64,000 nucleotides of DNA from Nemertoderma westbladi (taxonomy: Eukaryota > Xenacoelomorpha > Nemertodermatida > Nemertodermatidae): the NCBI GenBank assembly GCA_032718475.1, contig JAUCBJ010006873.1:32039-96038 (forward strand). The letters run 5' to 3'. Shown piece after piece: positions 44,153 to 55,113 of the stretch. The stretch's first letter is position 1, and each line of letters opens with the position of its first letter. A program made the position numbers and the translations under genes. Below the pieces are notes generated by a model. That model was not told where the DNA came from. It saw only the letters and a program-made list of their open reading frames with translations, and searched no databases.

Positions 44153-45384
44153 AAAACTTTATACTTAAAATTTCGGTTTTCAAACGTCTTTACTGATAAA
44201 GTTTTACACAATTAATTATGGTTATAGTGGCTTGGAAGGACCGAAGCGTGCAGTGTTGTGCACAATTATTAATCGAGTTAAAACCTGGTTGTGGTGTAAA
44301 TTTCTCTTATTTTCTCAACTCAGAATTATTGTTATTGTTGAATATTCAACGAAGTGAAGTCTACCAAGTTGTTTAAAACAAAAAGAGTAAAGGAATATAC
44401 TGACATCCTTCGGTTTTCTAGGTTAGACCTGTATCCAGCCGATATGTCTCTCATGGGGTGATTGTCTCCCCATACATCGCCACGAGTACACCATCTTCCA
44501 CAATATAGTGACGTCATTCAGGTACGGCCCAAAAAAATACGTTCAAAAGTGCACGTTAAAATTTTATTGTGGGACTGGCATGAATGAATGGCGTACTTGG
44601 AATATTCTATGGAAAACACTATTAAACACTGACTAATCTGTTATGGATTCGTTAATACAATAAAATAAAACAATAGTACGGCCTTAGATCGCTTTATTAG
44701 AGCCTATAGGCCTACTGTGTTATATGTCTAGCATATACAGATATATACCAAATAATATTTAAATAAGAAATAATAACACACTTTGGGACTCTTTCACACA
44801 ACAGGCACCACTTTTTATATGGAAAACATACAGCTCGTTATTTTACTTGGCTTACTTAATGGCTTGGTTTTTTTTTCACGGTTCCACGAGAACATTGGAA
44901 AAGTGGCGCCTCTAGAGTAATATCCCCGGTGAGGTTCCTATTTTCGATCCAGCTGTCCAGTGTAGTTAAGTAGTTCCCTTCGCTTTGTGCTATGCCTATT
45001 GCTGTGCAGTGCATGATATTATATGCCTGCCTATTATAGCCAGATAGCCCTGTAGCCTGATAGCAGGCTATCTATAATACCATAGTAATATATACAGATA
45101 TAATACCATATATATAATACCCAAAGATGTATGCCAACGAACGGTCCGGATGTAAACTTGTATAACAACGAACGATATTTACAGTTTGACAGTAGTAGGT
45201 CTACCGGTATATCCGTAATCCTGCAATCAGCACAGTAAATTATATTTATCAATATGCAATACAGCAGTAAGTACTGAAGTAGAACATATCCACTGATTTA
45301 ATAAACAAATATGAAATAGGTTTGAGTTGAGCCATTTCAGCATTTGACAATAATTATTGAATCACTAATCCTGTAATTTAATAC
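44153..45384. other. Intergenic DNA between LCMT1 and PFDN1
   Basis: AT-rich with TAGGCCTA and ATATA runs. No gene or element termini seen. Confidence 0.4.
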
Positions 45385-45756
45385 TTATCGCGATTGCTGT
45401 CGCGTGGCAACCAGTTCTCTTAGGTTTTCCTGTGCAGTCTTCATTTCGTTTTGTAAATATTTCTTTTTGTCTTCAAATGAACGGATTTTTGAGTCATCCT
45501 CGTGTATAGTTTTTTCAAAATTCGCGAAAACACTTTTGATGTCCTGTAAAACAAACATTCGACCAACGCCTTCGTAAGTTGGAGTACCGTTAGGTAAGTT
45601 TTGCAATTCCTTTATTGTCAAATTACTGTGTTTTATTTTCCTCTGAAGCGCTTCGATTTTAGAGTCGGCTAATTTGATCTCTTGCATGGTATTCATTGTT
45701 TTAATTTGCAAATCTTGGAACGCCTTCTTTAGATCCTGGTCAAGATCTGAAGCCAT
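45385..45756 (-). CDS. PFDN1: Prefoldin subunit 1
   Basis: Prefoldin is the hexameric cytosolic co-chaperone that hands nascent actin and tubulin to the CCT chaperonin; subunit 1 is one of its beta-type subunits. The minus-strand frame of 123 codons matches the family's usual length (about 122). It begins at ATG 45756-45754, just inside a longer non-ATG frame. Layout: an N-terminal coiled-coil helix (LKKAFQDLQIKTMNTMQEIK to about residue 50), a beta-hairpin centre with YEGVGRMFVLQD, and a C-terminal coiled coil (KKYLQNEMKTAQENLRELV). There is no intron and no defect. It is convergent with LCMT1 and about 1.9 kb away. Confidence 0.92.
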   Translation of the reverse strand: MASDLDQDLKKAFQDLQIKTMNTMQEIKLADSKIEALQRKIKHSNLTIKELQNLPNGTPTYEGVGRMFVLQDIKSVFANFEKTIHEDDSKIRSFEDKKKYLQNEMKTAQENLRELVATRQQSR

Positions 45757-45865
45757 TATCAATTATTTCAATAAACAATTGCTGAATTGAAATCTGCAAT
45801 TACAGAACAGCAGTAACAGTACCGGTACTGCGGTGTACTGAAGTACAGTATTATGGTAAAACGAA

Positions 45866-46425
45866 CTTAGATCCCAGGAGGGCCTGAGTTTGATGAACTT
45901 AGATCTTTGTGAACTTACGTCCTATAGGCCTATATGCGAACATAGATCCTAACTGGGTGAACTTAGATCCTAACTAGTGTAGGTGAACTTAGATCCTACC
46001 TAGGTGAACTTAGATCCTACCGATAGTAGGTGAACTTATAGATTCCACTTCATGCTATTAAAAGCCTTTGGTAATCATCATGCAAGTCGCGAAGCGAACT
46101 TAGATCCCACTTTGAAAGTAAGCGAACTTAGAGAAGCGAACTTAGATCCTACGTTTACTGTGCTTTGGCCGCGTTCTATACTATCGATACTATAGTATAT
46201 TGTGTAAGGTGGGGATCTAAGTTCGTACTGTATGGGTAGGATCTAAGTTCGTATGTTGAGGATCTAAGTTCGTATGGAAAGGATCTAAGTTCGTATGGAA
46301 AGGATCTAAGTTCGTATGGAAAGGATCTAAGTTCTTATGGGTAGGATCTATGTTCACCCAAGATCTAAGTTCGTTCAGGATCTAAGGTGCTCAAGGATCT
46401 AAGGCCGGGGGGGATCCTTTAATAT
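45866..46425. repeat. Foldback array of GAACTTAGATCC motifs
   Basis: The left half (45866-46150) repeats GAACTTAGATCC(Y)A at least nine times. The right half (46205-46420) repeats its reverse complement GGATCTAAGTTC at least eight times, often as GTATGGAAAGGATCTAAGTTC-type 21-bp units. A GC-poor centre separates them. Inverted arrays of short direct repeats are typical of foldback transposon ends. There is no coding capacity. Confidence 0.85.
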
Positions 46426-48269
46426 GATGGTGACGGATGTATGCTGGCATGGTTTTATGACACTATGAATGAGAGTAGAAGGCTTACCCTACCCCACCAT
46501 GGAATACTAAATTAATTCAGTAGAGGTAAAATCTCTGTTAAAAATAGGGAAATTGATAAAAATATGGAACTCTTAGTAAGAAGTTTTGTCATTGGTCGGT
46601 TAGTCATGAGTAACGTAAGCAGTTACCTAGCAACATGGAAATTTGGGGCAATATTATTGGTTTATTTGGATATTTTCCTGAATATAACCATTTATTACAG
46701 GCGCCAGCCTATGACCCCGTAGGTATTTTATATATGACTGAAGCGCTACCCTACATGATGTTTAGTACAGATATGGGAGATTTAAAGAAATTTAGGTAGA
46801 CTTCACCAAAATGGTTGCGCTTGTATTTTAGGGGGTTTGAAACATAGCAACGGAGAAAATTGCCAGAGCAACATTATACTGTAGTCATATATGACGAGTT
46901 AAAATTTATGAAAGATCACTATTTGGGATATTAAGAATTTAATGGCATGTTTAGTTTTTTGAAAATACCATAGCATCCAGTGAAAACGACCTTCAAAGTT
47001 AGCAGTATTGACCATGTCCTTAGCAACGGGCTTTAAACGGGTGTAATGCATTTGCAGAAGTCGTAGCGTCATCGGATCAGAGTCTACCACCAATATATCA
47101 AGTCTAAGGAACAATATGCACTACTTGCTTGCTTGCAGTTGCCATGGCAACGGGTAACTTTGGCTAGAAACGGGCTATATATTAGCCGTAGCGTCATTAA
47201 ATCAATCTCCACTCTCACCATATCGAGTATAAGGAAATATATGCAATATGTTTCAGTTTCTAGATGCCATGGCAACTTGTCAGAATTGTTAACAAAGTGT
47301 TTTTCATATCACTTTACTTTTTTGACTACATAAAAGAGCGCATAAGTGACGTTTACATGATAACGTATATTTAAGAGATGTTACATTTTTCATCACTTAC
47401 AGTAATACCCTATAACATTCTTAAGTAAATGAAATTACATTGTGTTAAGAATTGTAATTACGACATTAATCAGTGCACATAACACCGTTAGGCCTTCAAG
47501 AACAAGAACAGTGCGCAATTTGTGGAAATTTTGGACATTACAAGGGTCCACAATTTCTTAAATTAGAGCCTTATGACTTAGGGTTAGGGCCATATGACAG
47601 TTTTAATTAGGGTTTGGGCCTGACCAATTAACCCCTTTTCCATAACTTATAATAATGCGTTAAAATAAAACCAAAAGATATAAAATTCCGGGACGAATAG
47701 TCCGGGATAAAAAGTCTGAACGAAATATTCGATTATCTCAAAATCCGTCTTCAATAAAGTGATGATAAATTCAAGGTGTTGCACCTTTGATTGCCTGTAA
47801 ATATGACGAACTGAAAGTAGGCGACCCAATCACCGATCAAACACAGTAAGCAGGAAAATGAATAGCCAATAGAAAAATACGTAATTGGGTGATGTATCGG
47901 GACTGCCTTGCTGAAGAGGTCCATTGGATTGCACCTCAATGCACGATAATATTAATATATTGCTCAGCACACCTGATTTTCTAACATTATTTCAAAATAT
48001 TTCATTGATAGTGTAAGTAGTACATAGCATACGACTTTTAGGGCTACTGGGCCTACAGTAGGAGGGGGGTTTCCGTTTAATCCGGTGGAAACTCAATAGA
48101 GTGCAAATGTGGGGGGGGGGGGGGGCATCAGCTGTTGTACCGGGTATTCGAAAGGCGGAAACGAACTCCTCTAAATTGACAGTTAAATAAAATAATTAAA
48201 CAATTCAAATTCACAAACTACACTGTAGGCCTAACCTACAACGCTGAGATAAGTTCAGTATCCCTTTCA
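46426..48269. other. Intergenic DNA with one local duplication
   Basis: No gene seen. GTAGCGTCAT...ATATATC(A/G)AG...TGCCATGGCAAC occurs twice, starting about 47064 and 47189, a diverged 125-bp tandem duplication. Poly-G at about 48110-48126. Confidence 0.45.
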
Positions 48270-48960
48270 AGGTGGTATATGTTATACCTGGTCGTCCACG
48301 ACTACGCTTTCCTTGTGTTGGTTGCCAGAAAATTAGACTGGTATGACCTCATGTTTACTTCTCCACTCCAGCAGTACCTCACTGAATCATAATCTGCGTT
48401 CACGGAGGGTGGTTGATACAGGTGGTATTTTGTACCATAAAGCTCGATGTTTGTCATGCGTTGGTGTCTCTCCAGCTGATATGTTTAGGGCTGCCCTTTT
48501 GGTTGTCTTGTGTAGCAACCATCAATTCGTTGTTCAAGTGATTTAGTCAGTGTCCAGGTCTCACCCCCGTATAAAAGTACACTTTCCACTGTGGCTCGAA
48601 AGAACTTGGTCTTCAGGTGCCTGGAGAGATCTGATTTCCAGATGGTATCCATTTTTGATAGAGCTACCCAAGCCTTTGCTTTCCTAACTTCTATGTCCTT
48701 TTTGCTACTCTCTATCCATGATCCAAGGTACTGGAAGTCATCGACCTTCCTTAGTTGATTATTATCAATGGTTGTCAAGTTTCCATTAAAAGTCATGAAT
48801 TCGTTCTTGGTAGCATTTATATGCAACCCGAACCCAACCTCCTTAGCAGCCCTCTCCACTTTATTTAGTAGAAGCTGCGCATCTGCTAGAGTATTAGAGA
48901 GCAGGGCGATATCATCTGCAAAGTCGGTGTCTGTACCGGTACTGTAGTTACAATAATTAC
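48270..48960 (-). pseudogene. RTE-like LINE fragment, inverted
   Basis: The minus-strand frame reads ADDIALLSNTLADAQLLLNK (the catalytic ADD and following helix), ATKNEFMTFN, KVDDFQYLGSWIESSKKDIE, KAWVALSKMDTIWKSDLSRH and TLTKSLEQRIDGCYTRQ. A frameshifted tail follows with TLRERR- and QGKRSRGRP-like pieces down to about 48270. The family is the same as 10062-10640 (shared KMDTIWKSDLSRHLKTKFF). Endonuclease and early RT are missing. Confidence 0.8.
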
Positions 48961-48974
48961 ACAAAATAGACAAG

Positions 48975-49578
48975 TCATTCTCAGTGGCATGGCCTGCATT
49001 AAAGGACGCCTTGGAATTACCTGTAGGCCTACAGTTTTTAGTTGGGATGACATAAAAAGTATCTTAATAACCATTTCCAAGGCAAAATTTACGATTAATA
49101 AGGCTGCTATGGTAACTAATCTTCAAGAAATGTTATTCAAAATATCACACAGTCTTGACAATAAGTTTCGTAGGTGCAGTTATCTAAAATATCACTGTGA
49201 ATGCCGGTTGCTATGCAAACTAATGTTAAGCCCTCTCTAGAAGATATTCCCCAAGGGTGCCCAAGTGGCACCCGACCTGGTTATTCACAGTCAGACTGAA
49301 GTTTAAGTAAATAAAAATGTGTGACGCCGGCAATTTTCATTTTTGATAGAGATACTGTACCTACATTTTCAATTTCGCTTGTTTCGCTTTCTTATTTCTT
49401 AATTGTTTGTAGCTCTTCTTTTCACTGGTGCCCACTTCTCCATTTTGTGTAATTGATGACGATGATCTCATAAATACCGTAGGCAGCGCGACGTCTCCCC
49501 TCTCTTGGATGTTGCATCTAAGCTATATTTTCCTTGAGGTTGGAACAATGTGATAACGAGCTACTCTATCTGGTCGAA
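48975..49578. other. Upstream region of the 7TM receptor gene
   Basis: No gene or clear promoter motif recognised. Confidence 0.4.
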
Positions 49579-51432
49579 ATGGGTAACGTCATACATTTGT
49601 ATTTGATTACATTACTGATTATTGATTACGGTATTGGTGTCTTTGTGTACCGTAAAACAAACTCAACAAACTCCGTTTCTATCAACCACAATAGCGCCTG
49701 GTCTCTATGTGAAGGACAACCAGAATTATCCTGCAATGGTAGATGTGGAAACAATTATTGTAACCAATCAAATGTCCCTATTGTACCTTATTGCTACTGC
49801 ACCCCAGATTGTAAGTCTTATGGTTCGTGTTGCTATGACTACGTAACCGAGTGCGAATCCAACATAATGAATATATTGGATTATTTACAACAACCTAGAA
49901 AATCTGTTTGTTTACCCGTATCCAATGGCAACGCGACTTGGGGGTGGTGGTTCGTCGCCAGTTGTCCCGCACAGAACGATGAATCGATAAGGATAGAATG
50001 CAGAGGAAACGACGTAACGACGAGGTATCTGTCGACAGCAACGGGTATCCTATACGCGAACTTACAGTGCGCCATGTGTAACGGGGAGAAGGAATCCGAT
50101 CTGGAACTATTGTCTACCGAGTTAGTGTGCAACCTATCGGAAGGACGAGGAGATGAGTCTACTCGGAGGTGCAATGACGTCATCAGTTATTCCGATATCG
50201 GAGAGGTAGTTGCGCACAATTGTATACTTGGTGCCGAGCGTTGCTTAGAAACAACCGGCTTCATTAATATTTGCGATATTTATTACATGCCGGTAGCGAT
50301 AGACGGGAAACTCTATGACAACCCCCACTGCTACTTGTGTTCCAGAAAGCAAAAGCGAGCCGAACATGTGGAATGTTTAGCAGATATGTTGGTAAATGTT
50401 GACAACATCCACTCTTTCGTTTATATTAAGGACATTATAAACATAGGTATGATTATAGCCTCACAGGAAGAAGCCAAATTAGATATAAATTCTCAGGGAC
50501 AGAATATCACAACTTATACAAACAACTTTAGAGAAAATAATATGTTGAATGAAATTGTCGAATATGTTACCTACATAACTATTTCTGTGTCCATCGCGTG
50601 TCTCACAATGACTCTAATAACATTTAAAATATTCCCGTCTCTTGTAACCCAAACAACCCGTCTGATTATCAATCTTGTTGTCGCTTTATTATTGGCGCAC
50701 ATATTTATACTTGTCTCTGTGCTCGTTACATTTTCCCCAATTAGTTGTCAGCTTGTCGCAATTCTAAAACATTATTTGTGGCTTTCCGTGTTCAGCTGGA
50801 TGGCAACTGTTGCTATAGATACAATGAGTACCATAGTGTTCAAACAAACATCGCAAGCGGCGACCCGAAAAGGAACGCGAAACGCATTAATACAAAAAAG
50901 CGTGTGTGTGTGGCTGTTACCAGCGCTGTTTGTTGTACCGGGTGTTGTGCTCAGCAATGGACCTTGGGATTGGGCCGCCGCTTTCCAATACGACTTAAAC
51001 CTATGCTCGTTAGGTAAATACACCTTACGTTATTTCCAATACATTCCCATTGGCCTCTCAATGCTCGCCATTGTTATTTGTTTTATTTTGATTGTTCGTA
51101 AAATATTAATAACGACTTCGGCCACGAAAAACGTTTCCAAAATAACTAATAAAAACAAGATATTAATTTTCTCAAAACTTTCCGCGATAATTGGTTTAAC
51201 TTGGCTTTTTGGTATAATTTCGCCATTTATGGATGTTGCCGGACCCATAATTTTCCCAACAGTCAACGGCTTACAAGGATTGTTTATTTTCCTCACCTTC
51301 GTGGCAACCAAAAAGCCACGTAGATTGTGGACTGAGAAGCTTGGTATAAAGCACCACTCGGAAGAAACAACCGCGGGACGGCAAGCCAAAACAGTAAATT
51401 CAGTTTCTGCCATCATAAGCACTAAAGTTTAA
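49579..51432 (+). CDS. Somatomedin-B / seven-transmembrane receptor (adhesion/Methuselah-like)
   Basis: A 617-residue plasma-membrane receptor candidate in one uninterrupted frame. ATG 49579 is chosen because it directly precedes a hydrophobic signal peptide (NVIHLYLITLLII). Residues about 46-94 form a cysteine-dense somatomedin-B domain (CNGRCG, YCYCTPDCKSYGSCCYDYVT). A Cys-containing ectodomain with several sequons follows to about residue 325. Seven membrane segments follow, starting near residues 328, 360, 394, 441, 487, 527 and 556. TM6 has GLTWLFG and TM7 has NGLQGLFIF, signatures of the secretin/adhesion class. No HL/S autoproteolysis (GPS) site is seen before TM1, unlike classical adhesion GPCRs. 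The C-tail is short and basic. The ligand is unknown. Confidence 0.8.
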   Translation: MGNVIHLYLITLLIIDYGIGVFVYRKTNSTNSVSINHNSAWSLCEGQPELSCNGRCGNNYCNQSNVPIVPYCYCTPDCKSYGSCCYDYVTECESNIMNILDYLQQPRKSVCLPVSNGNATWGWWFVASCPAQNDESIRIECRGNDVTTRYLSTATGILYANLQCAMCNGEKESDLELLSTELVCNLSEGRGDESTRRCNDVISYSDIGEVVAHNCILGAERCLETTGFINICDIYYMPVAIDGKLYDNPHCYLCSRKQKRAEHVECLADMLVNVDNIHSFVYIKDIINIGMIIASQEEAKLDINSQGQNITTYTNNFRENNMLNEIVEYVTYITISVSIACLTMTLITFKIFPSLVTQTTRLIINLVVALLLAHIFILVSVLVTFSPISCQLVAILKHYLWLSVFSWMATVAIDTMSTIVFKQTSQAATRKGTRNALIQKSVCVWLLPALFVVPGVVLSNGPWDWAAAFQYDLNLCSLGKYTLRYFQYIPIGLSMLAIVICFILIVRKILITTSATKNVSKITNKNKILIFSKLSAIIGLTWLFGIISPFMDVAGPIIFPTVNGLQGLFIFLTFVATKKPRRLWTEKLGIKHHSEETTAGRQAKTVNSVSAIISTKV

Positions 51433-52290
51433 TATGTCATTCAAATTTTACAGCAGAATAATATTCGATGTAATTAAAAAATTGTTCAAAATTGCTACCG
51501 TAAAGTACTGTAATCTTAATTAATCAAATATATTTGCTACATTACAATTTGTTTATCGTATATTTGTTGACCTTATAATATTTGTTTGTTACAATTTGTT
51601 TTGTCGTTGACCAAAAGTACATCACAATGTTTATATCAGAACTAATCGTTACGTAACATTTGTAGGCCAAACAGTAAACCTAAATTATGGTAAATGTATC
51701 TCAATGTATTAATTGTATTGTGCATTTAGTATTAATTGCGCTGGCATAATTAAAATAACGTTTTGGGTTTTCCAACTTACCATCCTTCTCTCTACAAGGC
51801 TGGAATTCATTTGGGGATAAACGATGAATAATAATTAAACATCAAGAACAGAAAGAACTCATTTCATAAACTTTATTGAAATTATAAAATCTTCCTTATT
51901 ACCCAGTAAAACTATAGTTCACTAAAACTAGAGTAGGCCTACCACTAAAGTAGAGATCTATAGAGTTAAAATATTACTTTTGTTCAGTGATTTGCACAAA
52001 TTGAATTGAAAGAAAGGTGATTTTTCAGTATAAAGAAAAATTATTCAAAAAAATTATGAAAACGGAGATCTTCAGTTTCTATCACTCATCTCCAAGTGAA
52101 TGAAATTAATAACTAAATCATTGTGTGAAAAAAGCCTTTTTCAGTATTATGACCCGAGTGCGAGTATATTTATGTGCCGAGCGTGCGGATGAAGGAGGAT
52201 TACATACGTAATAAGGGTCTCTGTAATGCTGAATATTAGGTCTGAATTGATGAATTATTGAACTATATTCACTATATTGAATTATGAATT
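51433..52290. other. Intergenic DNA after the receptor gene
   Basis: AT-rich. No gene or clear canonical polyadenylation hexamer was placed. Confidence 0.4.
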
Positions 52291-53318
52291 GTTCCTATAG
52301 TGAGTGTAGTTGCTCCAGTTCCTATAGTTAGTGTAGTTGCTCCAGTTCCTATAGTAAGTGTAGTTGCTCCAGTTCCTATAGTAAGTGTAGTTGCTCCAGT
52401 TCCTATAGTAAGTGTAGTTGCTCCAGTTCGTATAGTAAGTGTAGTTGCTCCAGTTCTTATAGTAAGTGTAGTTGCTCCAGTTCCTATAGTAAGTGTAGTT
52501 GCTCCAGTTCCTATAGTAAGTGTAGTTGCTCCAGTTCCTATAGTAAGTGTAGTTGCTCCAGTTCCTATAGTAAGTGTAGTTGCTCCAGTTCCTATAGTAA
52601 GTGTAGTTGCTCCAGTTCCTATAGTAAGTGTAGTTGCTCCAGTTCCTATAGTAAGTGTAGTTGCTCCAGTTCCTATAGTAAGTGTAGTTGCTCCAGTTCC
52701 TATAGTAAGTGTAGTTGCTCCAGTTCCTATAGTAAGTGTAGTTGCTCCAGTTCCTATAGTAAGTGTAGTTGCTCCAGTTCCTATAGTAAGTGTAGTTGCT
52801 CCAGTTCTTATAGTAAGTGTAGTTGCTCCAGTTCTTATAGTAAGTGTAGTTGCTCCAGTTCCTATAGTAAGTGTAGTTGCTCCAGTTCCTATAGTAAGTG
52901 TAGTTGCTCCAGTTCCTATAGTAAGTGTAGTTGCTCCAGTTCCTATAGTAAGTGTAGTTGCTCCAGTTCCTATAGTAAGTGTAGTTGCTCCAGTTCCTAT
53001 AGTAAGTGTAGTTGCTCCAGTTCCTATAGTAAGTGTAGTTGCTCCAGTTCCTATAGTAAGTGTAGTTGCTCCAGTTCCTATAGTAAGTGTAGTTGCTCCA
53101 GTTCCTATAGTAAGTGTAGTTGCTCCAGTTCCTATAGTAAGTGTAGTTGCTCCAGTTCTTATAGTAAGTGTAGTTGCTCCAGTTCCTATAGTAAGTGTAG
53201 TTGCTCCAGTTCCTATAGTAAGTGTAGTTGCTCCAGTTCCTATAGTAAGTGTAGTTGCTCCAGTTCCTATAGTAAGTGTAGTTGCTCCAGTTCCTATAGT
53301 AAGTGTAGTTGCTCCAGC
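52291..53318. repeat. 27-bp minisatellite
   Basis: About 38 nearly identical tandem copies of a 27-bp unit (CCAGTTCCTATAGTAAGTGT then AGTTGCT). It is stop-free in several frames: SVVAPVPIV and SCSSSYSKC on the plus strand and NWSNYTYYR on the minus. The 340- and 347-codon open frames are therefore products of the repeat. Variation is limited to a few bases (TTCTTA, TTCGTA), so amplification is recent. The last copy abuts LINE coding sequence at 53319. Confidence 0.95.
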
Positions 53319-55113
53319 TTAACACTGTGTAGCAGCTTCACACTACAGCTGAGCAACAGGTATGAGGCTCTTGCCTCTGAGGCGGCAGATCACTGTGAGG
53401 GCTATACTGCCTTTACAGAAGCAGTTAAGTTAGCAGCTGCAGAAACAGTTCCTGTATACCCTCGAAACAGGAAAAGGGTCCCCTGGACTGACAACAGGAT
53501 TCAGAGGTGCCGAAATGACCTTTATAAGGCGCAGAAAGAGTCCCGACTCAAACAGACAACAGCGGCCAAGAATGCAGTTAAGGCTGCATCTAGGTCCCTG
53601 AACAGGCAGTACTCTGTTAATCTACAGGAGCTAATAAACCAACAGGTTGATGCCATCAATGATGCTGACGACAGCAGGCAATCATCCCAGGCATGGAAAT
53701 CAATCAATATGCTTACAGGGCGGAAAAGCCAACCAACCACCAAGGTTAAGGCTGAATCACCAGCCGATCGCCTCAATGGTTGGAAAGCCCACTTTGAAAA
53801 GCTCCTCAATAATGACAGGGTATTGCCTGATAACTTTATAGAAGTAAAAGTGTCTGAGTCTGTACTCCCAGATATTCCCATTGGCGATATCTCCTTTGCA
53901 GAAGTGAAGGCTGCTGCAAAGAGCATTAAGACCAATCGTGCCAGTGGAGTAGATGGTGTTCCTCCTGAGGTCTTTAAAATACCTGAGTGTTTAAAGCTCA
54001 TCTATCTCATCATGGTAGACATGTACCGAACAACAAGAGTCCCACAAGAAATGAAAACAAATAAGTTGGTGCCAGTTCCCAAGAAGGGCAACCTAACACT
54101 CTATGGTTCTTTTCGGGGAATCTCATTGATCTCGATTGCTGCAAAGCTATAGAACAGGATTCTATTAAATCGCACCAGGGTTCCCATTGAGAGACTGCTC
54201 CGTGGAAATCAGAATGGGTTCCGTAAAGGTCGTGGGACCATGGAGCCCATTTTGGCACTTAGAAGGATAATTGAAGAATTATCAAAAAAGAAAGACAGGC
54301 ATCTGGCTGTTATCTTTGTTGACTTCTTCAAGGCCTTTGATTCAGTTTCTCGCTCACACGTATGTTCAGCATACTTTCATTATATGGGATTCCTGATGAA
54401 ATTATTGCAGCAATCAGATCAGTATACGATGGTTCGACAACATTTGTGTCTACTGTTGACGGTGACACAGAACCATTTGAAGTGTTATGGGGCGTCCTCC
54501 AAGGAGACACTTGCACCATTCTTGTTCATTATTGTGGTTGACTATGTTCTACGCATGTCCTTAGATCATCATAATGATGATGGGGTGATGATAACTCCAC
54601 CTACTGGCTCCAGAAGTCGAGGAAATCCTGCCAAGTACCTAACTGATCTATACTTTGCTGATGACTTAGGAGTACTCTCAGAATCATTAGAGGGAGCCCA
54701 ACGGCTCCTCAGCTCATTAGAACATGCTGCTTCTAGTGTTGGTCTTTTTATTAACTCCAGAAAGACCAAAATTCTGACAGTTAACTTTGAAAGTCCTCAG
54801 CAAGTCTCTGATCGGATGAGCATAAGCTCAAAGGATGGTATTCTTGAGCATGTGGACGACTTCTGTTACCTGGGATCATGGATCCGGAAGTCAGGGACTC
54901 CTCTACGGGAGTCCATGCTGGGCTCTAACTGCTGAGGACACCAAATCTCTGGACTGTCAGGGCCCTAAACCGATTAGGTTCTCTGTTCGCAGAACACCGA
55001 ACACTATTCCGGCCACGGAACTAGTCCAGCAGAATGCCTTTATAGAATCCTGGAATTTGTGGGACGAGAGGATCTCAGCAACTAAGCGAAAACGAACAAT
55101 AGGATGTTCCTAG
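53319..55113 (+). pseudogene. RTE-like LINE, endonuclease-less and broken
   Basis: ORF2 remnants in order: a pre-RT region from about 53330 (AVKLAAAETVPVYPRNRKRV, then WTDNRIQRCRND); RT motifs KTNRASGVDGVPPEVFK, PVPKKGN and GNQNGFRKGRGT; the catalytic VIFVDFFKAFDSVSR (about 54310-54350); FLFIIVVDYVLRMS; YFADDLGVLS with the catalytic ADD (about 54650); then FCYLGSWIRKSG (about 54860). Defects include an in-frame TAG at 54150-54152 and frameshifts between about 54360 and 54500 and after 54900. Non-LTR retrotransposons of this type move by target-primed reverse transcription. This copy has lost its endonuclease and cannot do so. The 27-bp array stands where the upstream coding part should be. 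Confidence 0.85.

Noticed and set aside
47060-47285. Coding potential in the 125-bp duplication
   Set aside because: Short frames differ between the copies and contain stops. It looks like a simple diverged duplication.
49534-49578. A start for the receptor at 49534
   Set aside because: That codon is TTG. ATG 49579 directly precedes the signal peptide.
52282-53325. A 347-residue glycoprotein of NWSNYTYYR repeats full of sequons
   Set aside because: It is the minus-strand reading of the 27-bp array. The plus strand is equally open, and there is no signal peptide or flanking coding sequence.
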